DNA of 64,000 bases from Pseudomonas gingeri (GCF_013386165.1 NZ_JACAOS010000024.1:1-64000); one strand, 5' to 3'. Counted from the first letter of the stretch, positions 37,796 through 47,058 are shown. Made by a program: numbers and translations. Notes: generated by a model from the sequence alone, not told the origin.

Positions 37796-38440
37796 TCACT
37801 CACTCTGGCGCGTCAGCACATGCCTAATCGCCGTCGCGAACGGCAAATGCGCGGTGTCGCACACTTCCCGATCCAGCTCCTCAACCCAACCCTCGTCGTC
37901 GGGAAACGCCTCGGCGTACTCAACAAAATACTCCATGGTCTGGATGTAGCCGTAGAGCTCAGCGCGACGAATCTGATTCAAGGCACCGTCCAGCACAAGA
38001 ATGCGGATGGTTTCGCTGGCACGAAGATGGTCGCCCGCACTCAGGCCCGCCCGTGGCTCCACAGTGCCGCCGGGGGTGAACACCAGAAATGCATCGGGGT
38101 CTTCGATATCAGGCTTGATCAGCATCCCTAGTGGGTATGCTCCGCATTGGTCCTTGGCCTTGCCGCAAGTACCAGCGCGGTTGCAGGAACCAAACAGGTT
38201 ACTCCAGTCGAACGTACCCTGAGGGTAATTCCGGCGCTGACGGAAGTGCTCGATATGACGATTACCCTCACCCATTGGCCCCTCACAGTAAGCACATCGC
38301 CCCCCCTGCATTAAGTCCAGCGACAGCCATATAACCCGTCGTTCCTCTTGTGTCGGGCAAGTGGCATTCCAGGTGTCCTGGCCGTGCCGGTAATGCCTCA
38401 GGCCCGAGGGCGGTTCGTCCTGCCGATCCAGATGACGCAT
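37796..38440 (-). CDS. ptuB: HNH endonuclease, Septu PtuB-like
   Basis: Protein of 214 residues. The HNH centre is CAYCEGPMGEGNRHIEHFRQ (about residues 49-68), followed by DWSNLFGSCN and a further CGKAKDQCG pair, as in the PtuB/TIGR02646 group. ATG 38440 sits one base after the PtuA stop with GGGGAG seven bases before it, giving tight coupling. In known Septu and Ec78 systems the nuclease is held by PtuA and released or activated on phage infection. Defence role inferred from the pair. Confidence 0.85.
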   Translation of the reverse strand: MRHLDRQDEPPSGLRHYRHGQDTWNATCPTQEERRVIWLSLDLMQGGRCAYCEGPMGEGNRHIEHFRQRRNYPQGTFDWSNLFGSCNRAGTCGKAKDQCGAYPLGMLIKPDIEDPDAFLVFTPGGTVEPRAGLSAGDHLRASETIRILVLDGALNQIRRAELYGYIQTMEYFVEYAEAFPDDEGWVEELDREVCDTAHLPFATAIRHVLTRQSE

Positions 38441-38441
38441 C

Positions 38442-39899
38442 TCAACGCTCCCCGTTGCCAAGGTCACGAGGCAGGCGCTGCTTAATGCCCTGCAAACGAA
38501 CCAGTCGATCACACTCGCGAATGACTGGATGTTCAGCTCCGAAATGGGCCTCCAGCTTGTCTCTCAATACACGCCCCTCAGGCTGCTCATGAAAATTTTG
38601 CTGGATCAGCGCCTGATAATCGGAAACCCAGATGGCCTCAGGCACATGGGGTACCGGGTCGACACACATGATACGAGCCAGCAGGTCGGAGCTGGCGACG
38701 CCGCGGGTCTGCCATTGCGGCTCGCTGACGGTGGTGACTCGGCTGGTGGTCTCGGGATCGATTTCAGTGCGCAGGATTCGAACACAGTCCGAGGAAACCG
38801 TACTCAACACCTGGGGGCTGTGGGTGGTCACGATAAGCTGCATGGCCGGGAACGCCTGGGCCAGGTTGAGCAGCACCACTTGCTGCCATTCCGGATGCAG
38901 GTGCATGTCGACTTCGTCGATCAGCAGTAGACCTGGTGTCTCTTGCGCCGCCTGCGCACCAAGGTGGCCGTTGAGTTTGGTCGCGCGGAATGCGATATCG
39001 GCAACCATGCCGATCATGTTGCGAATACCGTCGCTAAGCCACTCGACTGGGAGTTCGCCTAATTGCTCATGGCGAGCAACCAGTGCATCGCGGGTGAAGG
39101 AGTACTCGATGCCGCTCCAGCCTGCCGGTTGGATGCAAGCGTTCACCGCGCGACTCACTGACTGGATGTAGGCGTCGAATTCAGTTTTGGCAACGCTGAC
39201 CCCAGCTTCAAGCGCCTTGAGTTGGGATTCCTTGGCATTCAGGCTCCAGTAGCGAAACCACTGTACGAACGATTTATAGCTGGAGGCAGGATCAAGGCAG
39301 TCGGTATAGCCGACGGTCCTAGAGGTCCGTTGAATGTTTTTCGCATCTGTTAATTTTTTCTGCTGCCACAGCCGCCCAGTGCCGTAGTACGCAACCAGTG
39401 GCAGAACGACTTCAGTGTCCGGCGTGCGAGAAGCTTCTTGCATGCGCTTGCCGTAGCTTACCAACTCCTTGGCGTCTTTGACCGAGGTCTTGGTCTTGGT
39501 CGTGCTGGAAAGATGACGGCGCCAAATGGTGGGCAGCAAATCATCGGATAGCTGATTGAGCAGACTGCCGGGAATAAACCCCGTAGCCTCGAGCAGAGCC
39601 CCTTGGGGCGCGTATTCCATTTCGTTAGTAGCGGTTCGTCTGGCACGAAACTGGCGAATATCACTCGGTTCAAGATGCTTGCCCACCGCCTCATCAAACG
39701 CCCCTACATACGGACCGAAGGCGACGGCGATGGCGTCGAGGATGGACGTTTTACCCGTACCATTGGCCGCAACCAGCACTGTCAGCTGCGGGTGAAAGTC
39801 GATATCGATCGTTTCAAAGCAGCGAAAATCACGCAGCCGCAACCGGGAAAGCCGTAGCGAATCTCTTCCGGCACTCGTTATGTTTTCCTGCGTGCCCAT
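38442..39899 (-). CDS. ptuA: AAA/ABC-type ATPase, Septu PtuA-like
   Basis: Protein of 485 residues. Walker A is LVAANGTGKTSILDAIA (about residues 46-60). Walker B LLLIDEVDMHLHPEWQQ is near residue 323, followed by VTTHSPQVLS, as in OLD/RecF-like ATPases. The first residues, LRLRDFRCFETIDIDF, are typical. It is directly coupled to an HNH gene, the arrangement of Septu (PtuA-PtuB) and of the retron Ec78 effectors. No reverse transcriptase or msr/msd is visible, so Septu is the better name. Confidence 0.86.
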   Translation of the reverse strand: MGTQENITSAGRDSLRLSRLRLRDFRCFETIDIDFHPQLTVLVAANGTGKTSILDAIAVAFGPYVGAFDEAVGKHLEPSDIRQFRARRTATNEMEYAPQGALLEATGFIPGSLLNQLSDDLLPTIWRRHLSSTTKTKTSVKDAKELVSYGKRMQEASRTPDTEVVLPLVAYYGTGRLWQQKKLTDAKNIQRTSRTVGYTDCLDPASSYKSFVQWFRYWSLNAKESQLKALEAGVSVAKTEFDAYIQSVSRAVNACIQPAGWSGIEYSFTRDALVARHEQLGELPVEWLSDGIRNMIGMVADIAFRATKLNGHLGAQAAQETPGLLLIDEVDMHLHPEWQQVVLLNLAQAFPAMQLIVTTHSPQVLSTVSSDCVRILRTEIDPETTSRVTTVSEPQWQTRGVASSDLLARIMCVDPVPHVPEAIWVSDYQALIQQNFHEQPEGRVLRDKLEAHFGAEHPVIRECDRLVRLQGIKQRLPRDLGNGER

Positions 39900-40009
39900 G
39901 CGAAACTCCCAACCGGCGCTTAAAACGCTAGTCTACCTGTTGACCAGCTCCCAGCGCAGCCACTTGGGGAAATCCTGAAAAAGACTTTCTGATTTTGGAA
40001 AACTGCTTA

Positions 40010-40480
40010 TTAGATGCGGCAGTCCCTCCGGGTAAAAGTCCGATCAAAAAGATAGGTGCCATTCGTATCGGTGAACGTATGGTTGAGTGAATACCCTATT
40101 TTCATTGCTGTCAGTATCGCATTGTCACCACACTGACTTTGCAGCTGGTAAGGCATGATTTCCTTGTCTACCCAAGCGCCGACCCAGTTGGTGCCAAGTC
40201 GAGCCTGAAGGTTATGCACCAGCTGTTCGCGGGACATATTCCCCTTCGCGGCCGTGTCGCTTATTAGGGCATCCAGATCCATTACGTACCTATAGGTAAT
40301 TACGTGTCCAGGGGCCAGAGAGATAGAAATCACTGTGGTATACCCCTGAAGCTGCATAGGCAACTGCTTAGCTGCCAGCGCGAGCCCCTCGCGCATGTGA
40401 GCGTCAGTCTCGTCGTCCGCTGCCTGTGTCGTAAATGTAACGGCCATCAGCACTGCGGCCGTAAATATCCATTTTTTCAC
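40010..40480 (-). CDS. Secreted protein, unknown function
   Basis: Protein of 156 residues with a signal peptide (KKWIFTAAVLMAVTFTTQAA). GTG 40480 is chosen because GGGAG lies seven bases upstream and it gives the clean signal. The mature part has two Cys residues and no recognised motif. It lies just upstream of the Septu pair on the same strand, with about 110 bases between. Confidence 0.72.
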   Translation of the reverse strand: MKKWIFTAAVLMAVTFTTQAADDETDAHMREGLALAAKQLPMQLQGYTTVISISLAPGHVITYRYVMDLDALISDTAAKGNMSREQLVHNLQARLGTNWVGAWVDKEIMPYQLQSQCGDNAILTAMKIGYSLNHTFTDTNGTYLFDRTFTRRDCRI

Positions 40481-40649
40481 TGGTTCACTCCCATGGTTAT
40501 GTGCGCCAGAGTTTATGTGACAGGGTGTGCAGGGCACCTCGGTGCGCCGGTTTTCCTGATCACCGGTCGACTAACCTGCGTACGACTGCCCCCCCTTCAT
40601 TTAGCCGCGAATGTAGCAGCTCCCTCAACAGATCGGGAGTACCCACTCT

Positions 40650-40974
40650 ATGTTCAAAATCCCCCCCAGCCCGCTCGTAACATCCAACGTCGAATCCACT
40701 GCCCCTCGCATCGCCGACCGGGCTTTGTCTCACTACAACCCGACCGGACACAGGCTCGAAACCTGCCCCTCTCACAGCAGCGCAGGATCATCGACCTGAA
40801 TCCAGGAGCCAGTAGGAGGCCCTGGCCAACGTCTACTCGATTCCGCAAGCCGATGCGGCCACGGCCTATGAGCACGCCAACAATCAAATCGGTTCGAACC
40901 GCAAGATGGCGATGGGTGTGGTGCATCTGATCGAGCTGGCGCAGTTGAAAATGGACTCGGTGCTGGATGGGTAG
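40650..40974 (+). pseudogene. Decayed DUF6124 gene
   Basis: It starts MFKIPPSPLVTSNVESTAP and later shows the family end AATAYEHANNQIGSNRKMAM and LIELAQLKMDSVLDG, but the two parts are in different frames and a stop interrupts the first. Compare with the intact gene at 34385. Confidence 0.8.
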
Positions 40975-41195
40975 GTCGCCAACGTCGGCGGCTGACAGGG
41001 CTCAGTAAATGAACAGGAAATCTGACTTCCCGTTCATTTGAGTATGAAGTTCAACAGCCGTGTTAGCCCCCGGGCGATTGCCTGACACTTGCTCGGACCG
41101 AGATCAGAAACATAAGGTATGTGTTCGGCTCAATTGAACCACAAGAGAACCGGAAACCCAAGAAAGAGAAATGCTTCACTTACTCAAAAAATGGC

Positions 41196-42038
41196 TCACT
41201 CCGCAGAATTTAAGTACTCACACTCTCGTGTTAAGAATGTTTTCGGTACCGGAACATATTTCAACAGTGGGTATTTCGTTGGCTCAATATCCCCGCTGTC
41301 GCTGATTCTTGGCGCAATGAGTACCCGTTTTCTATTACCGTCAAGATAGAGCACGTCAAACTCTTCAGAGTTGACATTTTCGCAAGGTGAAAAAGTACTG
41401 AAGTCCGCTAAGTGCGCAAAGCGATAGAGGATCTCACCACGTCGCTCCTCTGACGCCATAACTCGGGTGACCAGCAGGGCTATGATGAGGAATACCAAAC
41501 AATTTGCTAGGTGGCAAACAGAATAGCTGAGAGTTCGCTTCCCCTCGCGATAGGCCTTGTTGGAAAGGGCAAAAAAAATAAACGACGCCACAGATATCAG
41601 GTAGAAAATGGGCTCAAGCTTAGCCAAAGCGTGAATGAATGTCGCCGCAGTCAGCGTCATGGGCAGTAGCGATGGATCGACATGAAAAATTTGATTAATT
41701 TCGGCTTGAGCGTCGATCTTAGCGAAAATGCCTAATCCACCAAAGAACGCGGCCCAAATCAACAAGCTCGATTTCAGGTGCATAAGTTTCTGGTCAAGCT
41801 TTATTTCGAGCAGGCTCATCAAAATATAAAAACCAATGAGCATAGATGATGTGAGTGTGAGGATAAACAGAGTTGGGTGTGGCGTGTTGGACTGAGCGGC
41901 GGTACCTCCAACAATAACCAGTACGAAAGCTACAAGAGCAAGCGTGCAGAGCGCCCTCATTGTTGCAGCATGGCCGGGTGTTTGGGTTTCGATGTAGGAC
42001 GAGGTGATAGCCTGGTTCAAGCGGTGAGTATCCTGCAT
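41196..42038 (-). CDS. Multi-span membrane protein, unknown
   Basis: Protein of 280 residues with about six hydrophobic segments, the first near residue 27 and the last ending near residue 200, and a soluble C-terminal tail of about 80 residues. The C-tail contains FDVLYLDGNRKRVLIAP. No family recognised. ATG 42038 has only a weak ribosome site. Confidence 0.68.
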   Translation of the reverse strand: MQDTHRLNQAITSSYIETQTPGHAATMRALCTLALVAFVLVIVGGTAAQSNTPHPTLFILTLTSSMLIGFYILMSLLEIKLDQKLMHLKSSLLIWAAFFGGLGIFAKIDAQAEINQIFHVDPSLLPMTLTAATFIHALAKLEPIFYLISVASFIFFALSNKAYREGKRTLSYSVCHLANCLVFLIIALLVTRVMASEERRGEILYRFAHLADFSTFSPCENVNSEEFDVLYLDGNRKRVLIAPRISDSGDIEPTKYPLLKYVPVPKTFLTRECEYLNSAE

Positions 42039-42386
42039 CTGCAGTTCGATCCTTGCTTCGGGTTGAGGGAGTGTCAGAGCCCTATGATAGAGCTCTTCCT
42101 CTCAATCTATCGGCCTTCGTCCATGACGCTGAAGGTCCTAAAGTGTAGTGGTCAGTCAATCCTGGACACGACGTTAAGTTTTCTCTCGGCCTGAGTGGGA
42201 CCAGCCACCCGCTGGGCTCTTTGCTACCTGGGCCACTTGGTGCGTCCTGAGCGGGAAAGTCCGCGACGACATCGTGGGCACCGCCTAACCAGCTCACCGA
42301 TCAACTTAAGTGCGCAGCCGCCTGATACTCACCGCTCTCTGCGCTGTAACTTAGCACCGGCCAGCTGGAGGCGGGATCATTCGCGC
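42039..42386. other. Intergenic, no gene seen
   Basis: About 350 bases. The segment near 42148-42180 (GTCAGTCAATCCTGGACACG) resembles insertion-sequence ends, but no element could be delimited. Confidence 0.4.
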
Positions 42387-42470
42387 TTATGAAGGGCCCA
42401 GGGGCCGGATCTCGAAGACAAGCAATGGAGTGGCGATGACTATCAAGAAAACGATGGTGATCAGGCGCAT
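42387..42470 (-). CDS. Putative 27-residue hydrophobic peptide
   Basis: The frame encodes MRLITIVFLIVIATPLLVFE followed by IRPLGPS, one transmembrane helix. A strong AAAGGAG site lies eight bases before the ATG at 42470. The good ribosome site and compact hydrophobic design suggest a real small membrane protein or toxin-like peptide, but it could also be a gene fragment. Confidence 0.45.
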   Translation of the reverse strand: MRLITIVFLIVIATPLLVFEIRPLGPS

Positions 42471-42521
42471 ATTGCACACTCCTTTGCCGGCGTTACACCC
42501 TACTCAAATCAGGTATCATAC

Positions 42522-43316
42522 TTATATAGGGCCTACAAACTTCATCTTGGCTGCATCCAAAGCTTTTTTAGCGTCATCGACTCGCACACCTGAGACACCA
42601 ATCAGATTAGGTTCTAGCTTTGTTTCATCCAGACCAATTAACAATCGAACTGTTGCAGCCGCCTCAAAGGCTTTCTGAATACCCATAAAATCAACATTTT
42701 GCATAGTAGCTGGAACCAGGGAAGCAACCTTATCATTACTAAGTCCAAACGCATTAAAACGAAGACTTCCACTCACTTTGTTATCCCTGAAAGCGAGGCC
42801 AATAGGTAGCAGCCCCGTAATATCGACGTCATTACTCAGCGTCGTTATCTCAGCCGTGATACGCAGCCCAACCCCTATTTTCCCAGTGGCCCTCCTGTCC
42901 ACTCCATCATTAAACTCCACATCCTGCACAGTTGAATTCACATAGTCAAATGTAACTATATAAGTACCCTTTGCGACCTTCGCACCGCTCCCCAAATAAG
43001 TGAGGCCACCGGAGCTATCTCGTTTTTGCACCGTGGTTAATGACTCATACGTTGTGAGCCGCCCTCTAATCTCCGAAGACTTCAAGGAAAGCACATCCGC
43101 CTCAACACGCCTCTTTGTTTTTGCATCATAGACCTCAATTGTCTTTATGGGTCTCGGGGCATCCAGGGGAATTATAGGGAGTCGCACGTTATATCCAGCC
43201 CCTTCAGGTGCACTCCCTTGAACACTTGCGCAACCACCAACCATAAGCGAGACCAACAGCGGAACGACTATTAAAACAAGTCGACCACTTGAAGAAATAA
43301 CACTTTTATTGCTCAT
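42522..43316 (-). CDS. Lipoprotein, unknown function
   Basis: Protein of 264 residues with a lipobox MVGGCAS near residue 29. The mature part is rich in beta strands, with no family recognised. ATG 43316 lies six bases after GGGAG. The body includes a segment beginning GIGLRITAEI and the C-terminus ends KALDAAKMKFVGPI. It stands alone between two intergenic regions. Confidence 0.72.
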   Translation of the reverse strand: MSNKSVISSSGRLVLIVVPLLVSLMVGGCASVQGSAPEGAGYNVRLPIIPLDAPRPIKTIEVYDAKTKRRVEADVLSLKSSEIRGRLTTYESLTTVQKRDSSGGLTYLGSGAKVAKGTYIVTFDYVNSTVQDVEFNDGVDRRATGKIGVGLRITAEITTLSNDVDITGLLPIGLAFRDNKVSGSLRFNAFGLSNDKVASLVPATMQNVDFMGIQKAFEAAATVRLLIGLDETKLEPNLIGVSGVRVDDAKKALDAAKMKFVGPI

Positions 43317-43619
43317 ACATTTCTCCCTGACGACACCGACAGTCCAATGAAAAACGAAAGAAATCATTTTGACATCACTGCAACAAAATCAAGATTAGCT
43401 CACAAAAAACGCTTATCAAGCACTGACACGTTCATTTTATAGTTGCCTAGCCAACTAATAAAAACCTTTATAAGCACCACCTAGCAAAGCGCTTCCAAAT
43501 TATCTGAGCCAGCCTGGTCATCAATACACACCCCCCTGAAGATGGGAGGTAGTGTAATCACACACATTTGTCGGAGTGATCAACCGAATAACTGATTGCC
43601 GCAGCAAAAAAGGGACGCA

Positions 43620-43667
43620 AAAATGGGGCGTATTTATTTCCTATAAAATAAATACGCCCCATTTTTG
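43620..43667. terminator. Strong bidirectional terminator
   Basis: Arms AATGGGGCGTATTTATT and its complement flank CCTATAA, with an A-run before and a T-run after. It ends the REase gene transcript from neither side alone and can serve both strands. The rest of 43317-43760 shows no gene. Confidence 0.85.
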
Positions 43668-43760
43668 GTAGTTATGTCTCGTCTCCCTGCTTTCCAGCCT
43701 GCAGATGATGGGTTCGAATGTGCAAACACCTTGCTATCTGATACTGCATCGGCACGATAA

Positions 43761-44669
43761 TTAGGGATTCGAATTAAAAACATCAGGAATCAAATTTGCA
43801 CTGACCTCAACGCTCCCTGTAATTACACCCTTTTGTTCTCGCAGCGCAAAATGCGCGAACTGCTTCTTTGCCTTGTCGTCAAACGCACCGACAACGTAGT
43901 TTTCGCCATCATATTCCACCTCCCGCGAACTCAGCTCTTGGTAATTAGACGCATACTCCATTCTGAAGCTGATTTCGTTGGGTTGAATTTCAATGCCGTT
44001 TTTGTCTTTGAATATGAAATTCTTCTTAAGGTCAAATCCTGGTTCAACCCAAGGCCCTTCGCCAGATAATTCGTTTTCTCTCAGTAACTTAGCCTGGCTT
44101 TTGGCGGCACCGCTGCCGTTCCACAATTCTGCACAAAATCTGTGCACTGGAATGAACGCATCTTTCCATAGAACTTGAACCTTGTCGTCAAAAACAAACC
44201 CCGTGTCCGCGTCCTGTTCATCTGCAAAGATAGAAAAATTCTTCATCTTGTAAGATCGACCATAAATGAACGTATGCTTGAATTTTTCAAATATCTTCGA
44301 CCACTTTTCCCGGCCAGCCGTATCAAATGTCAAAAGCTTAATGTGATTTTTATTAGCGTACTCCTTGGCGCTTTTGGTGAAGCCTTTTTTTGATACAACG
44401 ATTGTTTTATTAATTCCAACTTTTCGATGCTTTTCTTTAAAACTCTCTAGAAGCCTCACTTCAACAGGCTTGGCTACGGCCGTACATTCGATTCCGACGG
44501 CTATGTCATACCCAGATACTTTACTCTGAATGAGAATGTCAATTTCCCTGTTACATCCCGCTTCAGAGTCATACAGCATCGCTGACTCAGTAACTTTTAC
44601 GTCCGATTGAGACAAGCCTTTGTTTATTATCATTACGAGCTTCTGATACTCATTAGTCCTTGCTGGCAT
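43761..44669 (-). CDS. Restriction-endonuclease-fold protein, canonical Lys missing
   Basis: Protein of 302 residues. The N-terminal 130 residues look like a PD-(D/E)XK nuclease: REIDILIQ (Asp44), then AVGIECTAV (Glu61). The usual ExK reads E-C-T, so the catalytic Lys is absent from its normal place and may have migrated or been lost. The rest is beta-rich and unknown. ATG 44669 follows GGAGAAGG; the frame is open further upstream but that part belongs to a truncated intron protein. No methylase is next to it, so it is not a standard restriction pair; an orphan defence role is possible. Confidence 0.72.
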   Translation of the reverse strand: MPARTNEYQKLVMIINKGLSQSDVKVTESAMLYDSEAGCNREIDILIQSKVSGYDIAVGIECTAVAKPVEVRLLESFKEKHRKVGINKTIVVSKKGFTKSAKEYANKNHIKLLTFDTAGREKWSKIFEKFKHTFIYGRSYKMKNFSIFADEQDADTGFVFDDKVQVLWKDAFIPVHRFCAELWNGSGAAKSQAKLLRENELSGEGPWVEPGFDLKKNFIFKDKNGIEIQPNEISFRMEYASNYQELSSREVEYDGENYVVGAFDDKAKKQFAHFALREQKGVITGSVEVSANLIPDVFNSNP

Positions 44670-44779
44670 CGAAACCTTCTCCAAAAATCCATAAAGTACC
44701 CAGATGCGGGCGACCTCGATTTTCATTCTGATGTCAAACCAAAGCAAGCAAAACGGACTGTCCTCAGTTTCGTAGCCCG

Positions 44780-45156
44780 GTTCGCTGAATCTGGGATCGA
44801 GCAGCGGTTGCAGCACTTGCAGCAACGCTTGCTGGATCAAACGGTCGGTGACCGTTGGGATGCCCAACTCGCGTTCGCCGCCGTCAGGTTTGGGGATGAC
44901 CACTCGACGTACCGGACTGGGCCGATACCCCCCCTGACAACAATTGTTGGCGAGTCCCGGCCCACTCGGTCAGCAGATGTTCAGCGGTCTGTTCAATATC
45001 CAGACCGTCGATACCCGCCGCACCTTTGTTGTCTTTGACTCGCTTACACGCTTGTTGCAGGTTCTCTCTCGCAAAGGCGCGTTGCAGCAGTCCTTGCCCT
45101 GCGTTTTCGATGTCATCTTGCGGGCAATTTACCTCGTCGCTGATGGGGATGGTCAC
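44780..45156 (-). pseudogene. ltrA: Group II intron reverse transcriptase fragment
   Basis: It reads AFARENLQQACKRVKDNKGA, then AGIDGLDIEQTAEHLLTEW, then IPKPDGGERELGIPTVTDRL and QQALLQVLQPLLDPRFSE, which are RT domains 0 to 2. One extra G in a seven-G run near 44930 breaks the frame. The YxDD box is absent because the gene is cut off. It is fused in frame to unrelated residues at its end, so the longer open frame is an artefact of the junction. Confidence 0.85.
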
Positions 45157-45607
45157 GGTTTCACCGCTCGCAGTCTCCGTCCGCCCTGCGTTTGGCAGGC
45201 ATCTGACTTCCGGTATTTAGCATCAACATGGCCTATAACACTTTCCCTCGTTCGGCCCTTCGTCAAAAAAAAGACTACTACGGCCTTTGCTGACTTCTCG
45301 CTCCGGCTTACGCCGTCGCCCTTTCAGGCATGAGGCAAGATCTCCCCAGGTAAGAACGCAATCCTTCACCGCACAACCGCCGAATCTACGTCGCCGTTCC
45401 TTTGATCACTAGAGCTTCGCGATTGTTTGCCCGCTCGCTCTGGATCGGCTTCGCCTCATATTCAGCTCTTGTACATCGGCTCTCGGCTTCGCTCCACGCT
45501 TCCTCTCCACACTCGGTCGCCCTCGTGCAGTTGCGTTTCACTTCGTTCGCCGTGGTCAGCTCACGGCGGGACTTTCACCCGCAAGATTGCGCCCATGCTG
45601 GGCGCAC
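44780..45607 (-). mobile_element. Truncated group IIC intron
   Basis: On the minus strand the intron begins GTGCGCCCAGCATGGGCGC, the usual 5' end, and runs through its structured 5' RNA into the reverse-transcriptase gene at 45156. It ends near 44780, where it abuts the REase region. The maturase domain, RT catalytic box and 3' RNA (domains V and VI) are missing. Its 5' end sits four bases after a terminator, the known target type of class C introns. Confidence 0.82.
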
Positions 45608-45610
45608 ATG

Positions 45611-45639
45611 AAAAAAGCCCAACCTTTTCAGATTGGGCT
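45611..45639 (-). terminator. Rho-independent terminator of DUF3077-type gene, intron target
   Basis: On the minus strand AGCCCAATC pairs with GTTGGGCT, followed by TTTTTTC. It lies 18 bases after the stop of the gene at 45657. The group IIC intron is inserted directly behind it. Confidence 0.85.
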
Positions 45640-45656
45640 AAGCCCAACATGGACGA

Positions 45657-46067
45657 TTACTGATTGGACGGGGATGCCCCCTCAAGCAGCGCATCTACCA
45701 CCGCACGTGCCACCTCCACCGAATGCAGCATGCCCCAGAACAGCGCCCGCTCGACGGGGTTGGTATGCAGGCTGATTTCGTCGCCATTGAGCTCCGCCGT
45801 TTCGAGCAGATTCGAAACGTAGGTCAGTGCGTCCTGGGCAGTTACGCCGGATTGAATGGCAAACAGCGTGGGTTTGTAGGAGGCTTCGGGAGTGACGGGT
45901 TTGGAGCAGGTGAACGCGAGGGTATCAAGCAAACGGGGCGTGCTTGCCAGGGCCGGCTCGGGCTCGCTGAATGGGGTATCAGAGAGTTTACGCAGATACA
46001 TCGCCCTGTCAGCGGTGCTGAGGGCTTTACGAATTGGGGGCGGATCGGGAGTGATTTTCTTAGCCAT
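45657..46067 (-). CDS. DUF3077/DUF6124-type protein
   Basis: Protein of 136 residues. The C-terminal half reads LFAIQSGVTAQDALTYVSNL and later HSVEVARAVVDALLEG, the core of the DUF3077 family common in Pseudomonas. ATG 46067 lies seven bases after GGAG. A structured leader with an attenuator-like hairpin lies upstream. Function unknown. Confidence 0.85.
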   Translation of the reverse strand: MAKKITPDPPPIRKALSTADRAMYLRKLSDTPFSEPEPALASTPRLLDTLAFTCSKPVTPEASYKPTLFAIQSGVTAQDALTYVSNLLETAELNGDEISLHTNPVERALFWGMLHSVEVARAVVDALLEGASPSNQ

Positions 46068-46260
46068 GGTGAATCTCCTGTTTAATAAAAGGAGTTCATC
46101 CATCCTCGCTGCGACGCAAGGGTGGCGAACTGAGCGCAGGTTCGCAGACCAGGTAAACAGGAACCCGGCAGGCCGAAGCCTCCTGCACACAGCTCGCCAT
46201 AACGCGAACACAAAAAAACCGCTTTCGCGGCGCTGTGCGCCTGTTTACGACCGGGCTGCG
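46068..46260 (-). promoter_or_regulatory. Structured leader with attenuator-like hairpin
   Basis: On the minus strand CCGC-GAAA-GCGG is followed by seven T residues (46212-46230), a compact intrinsic terminator before the gene. Two further pairings are visible: GTAAACAGG at 46240-46248 with CCTGTTTAC at 46153-46161, and GCAGG with CCTGC around 46168-46186. Competing structures could control read-through into the DUF3077-type gene. Inference from sequence only. Confidence 0.6.
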
Positions 46261-46872
46261 AAACCCGTATCGCTGAATTTGCAGCGACAGTCGAACTGTA
46301 GCCCTGGCGTTTGGCGCACACAATATTCTCCCATGCCTGAAACGTGTGGGAAATATGAGATTTTTCGGCAGGTTATTTCGCGTGTTGATTGGCAACTGCT
46401 GAGCTACGCCTGAGGCATAAGAAGCCATCTGGATCAGCGCCCCTAGAGAGGCCCGGTCATCTGGCACCTCAATCTGACGAGCACTTTCGCCTAAATGGGT
46501 GTCCAGTTTCATTAGACCACTACAAGGAATATCCACACCTCTGAGTGCAAACCGAAGATCATGTCTTGTCCTATATCCATATAAATAGTCCTCTTCGGCA
46601 TTAGTTAGATCACGCTCTAAGGCTTCAAAAACCGACCGAGCCAAAGATGTGCTTTCCGGCAAATGAAAAACCTCAGACAAAATACCACGTTCATTACTAG
46701 CCAGCCATTCAACAAAAATTTTAGCATCCCACTTAACATCAAAAACAACTACCACATCTCCCGAACACTCCTCAACCTTCAAAAAGATTCTCGACAGCCA
46801 TTCAGTTACTGCCGGAACAATCGCTCGGTCATGCTTAATAACTGGAGAAAACTCTAAAATCAACTTACTCAC
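46096..46872 (-). pseudogene. Orphan immunity-like gene, C-terminus lost into repeat
   Basis: The first 170 residues (MSKLILEFSPVIKHDRAIVP onwards) look like a genuine protein of unknown family. From about residue 175 the frame runs through the leader of the next gene, giving an Arg/Cys-rich tail with no protein character. The original end has probably been lost by insertion of that leader sequence. GTG 46872 follows GGGGA. Its position in a row of small genes after cdiA suggests an orphan immunity gene. Confidence 0.55.
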
Positions 46873-47058
46873 ATCTTCCCCTTACGCAAACGATTATATT
46901 CAAAAAAACAGGAGACAGATCATGTTTCAGCCCCCCCGCTTGGAACTCTAATTTTGCGAAGAATCGTGGTGTGCCCCCTACCCCTCATGTTGATGTAGAG
47001 GTGCTTCAGTGGCGGCGATAGATAGGCGGGCCAAATGCGCCGAAACGGGAATCCCCGT

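Noticed and set aside
37796-39899. Retron Ec78-type system
   Set aside because: The ATPase and HNH genes fit, but no reverse transcriptase or msr/msd region is present within the neighbourhood.
42140-42190. Insertion-sequence end
   Set aside because: The segment resembles IS termini but no partner repeat or transposase fragment could be delimited.
43761-44903. 380-residue fused protein joining intron RT and nuclease
   Set aside because: The first 40 codons are intron RT remnant joined by deletion; a good ribosome site supports a separate start at 44669.
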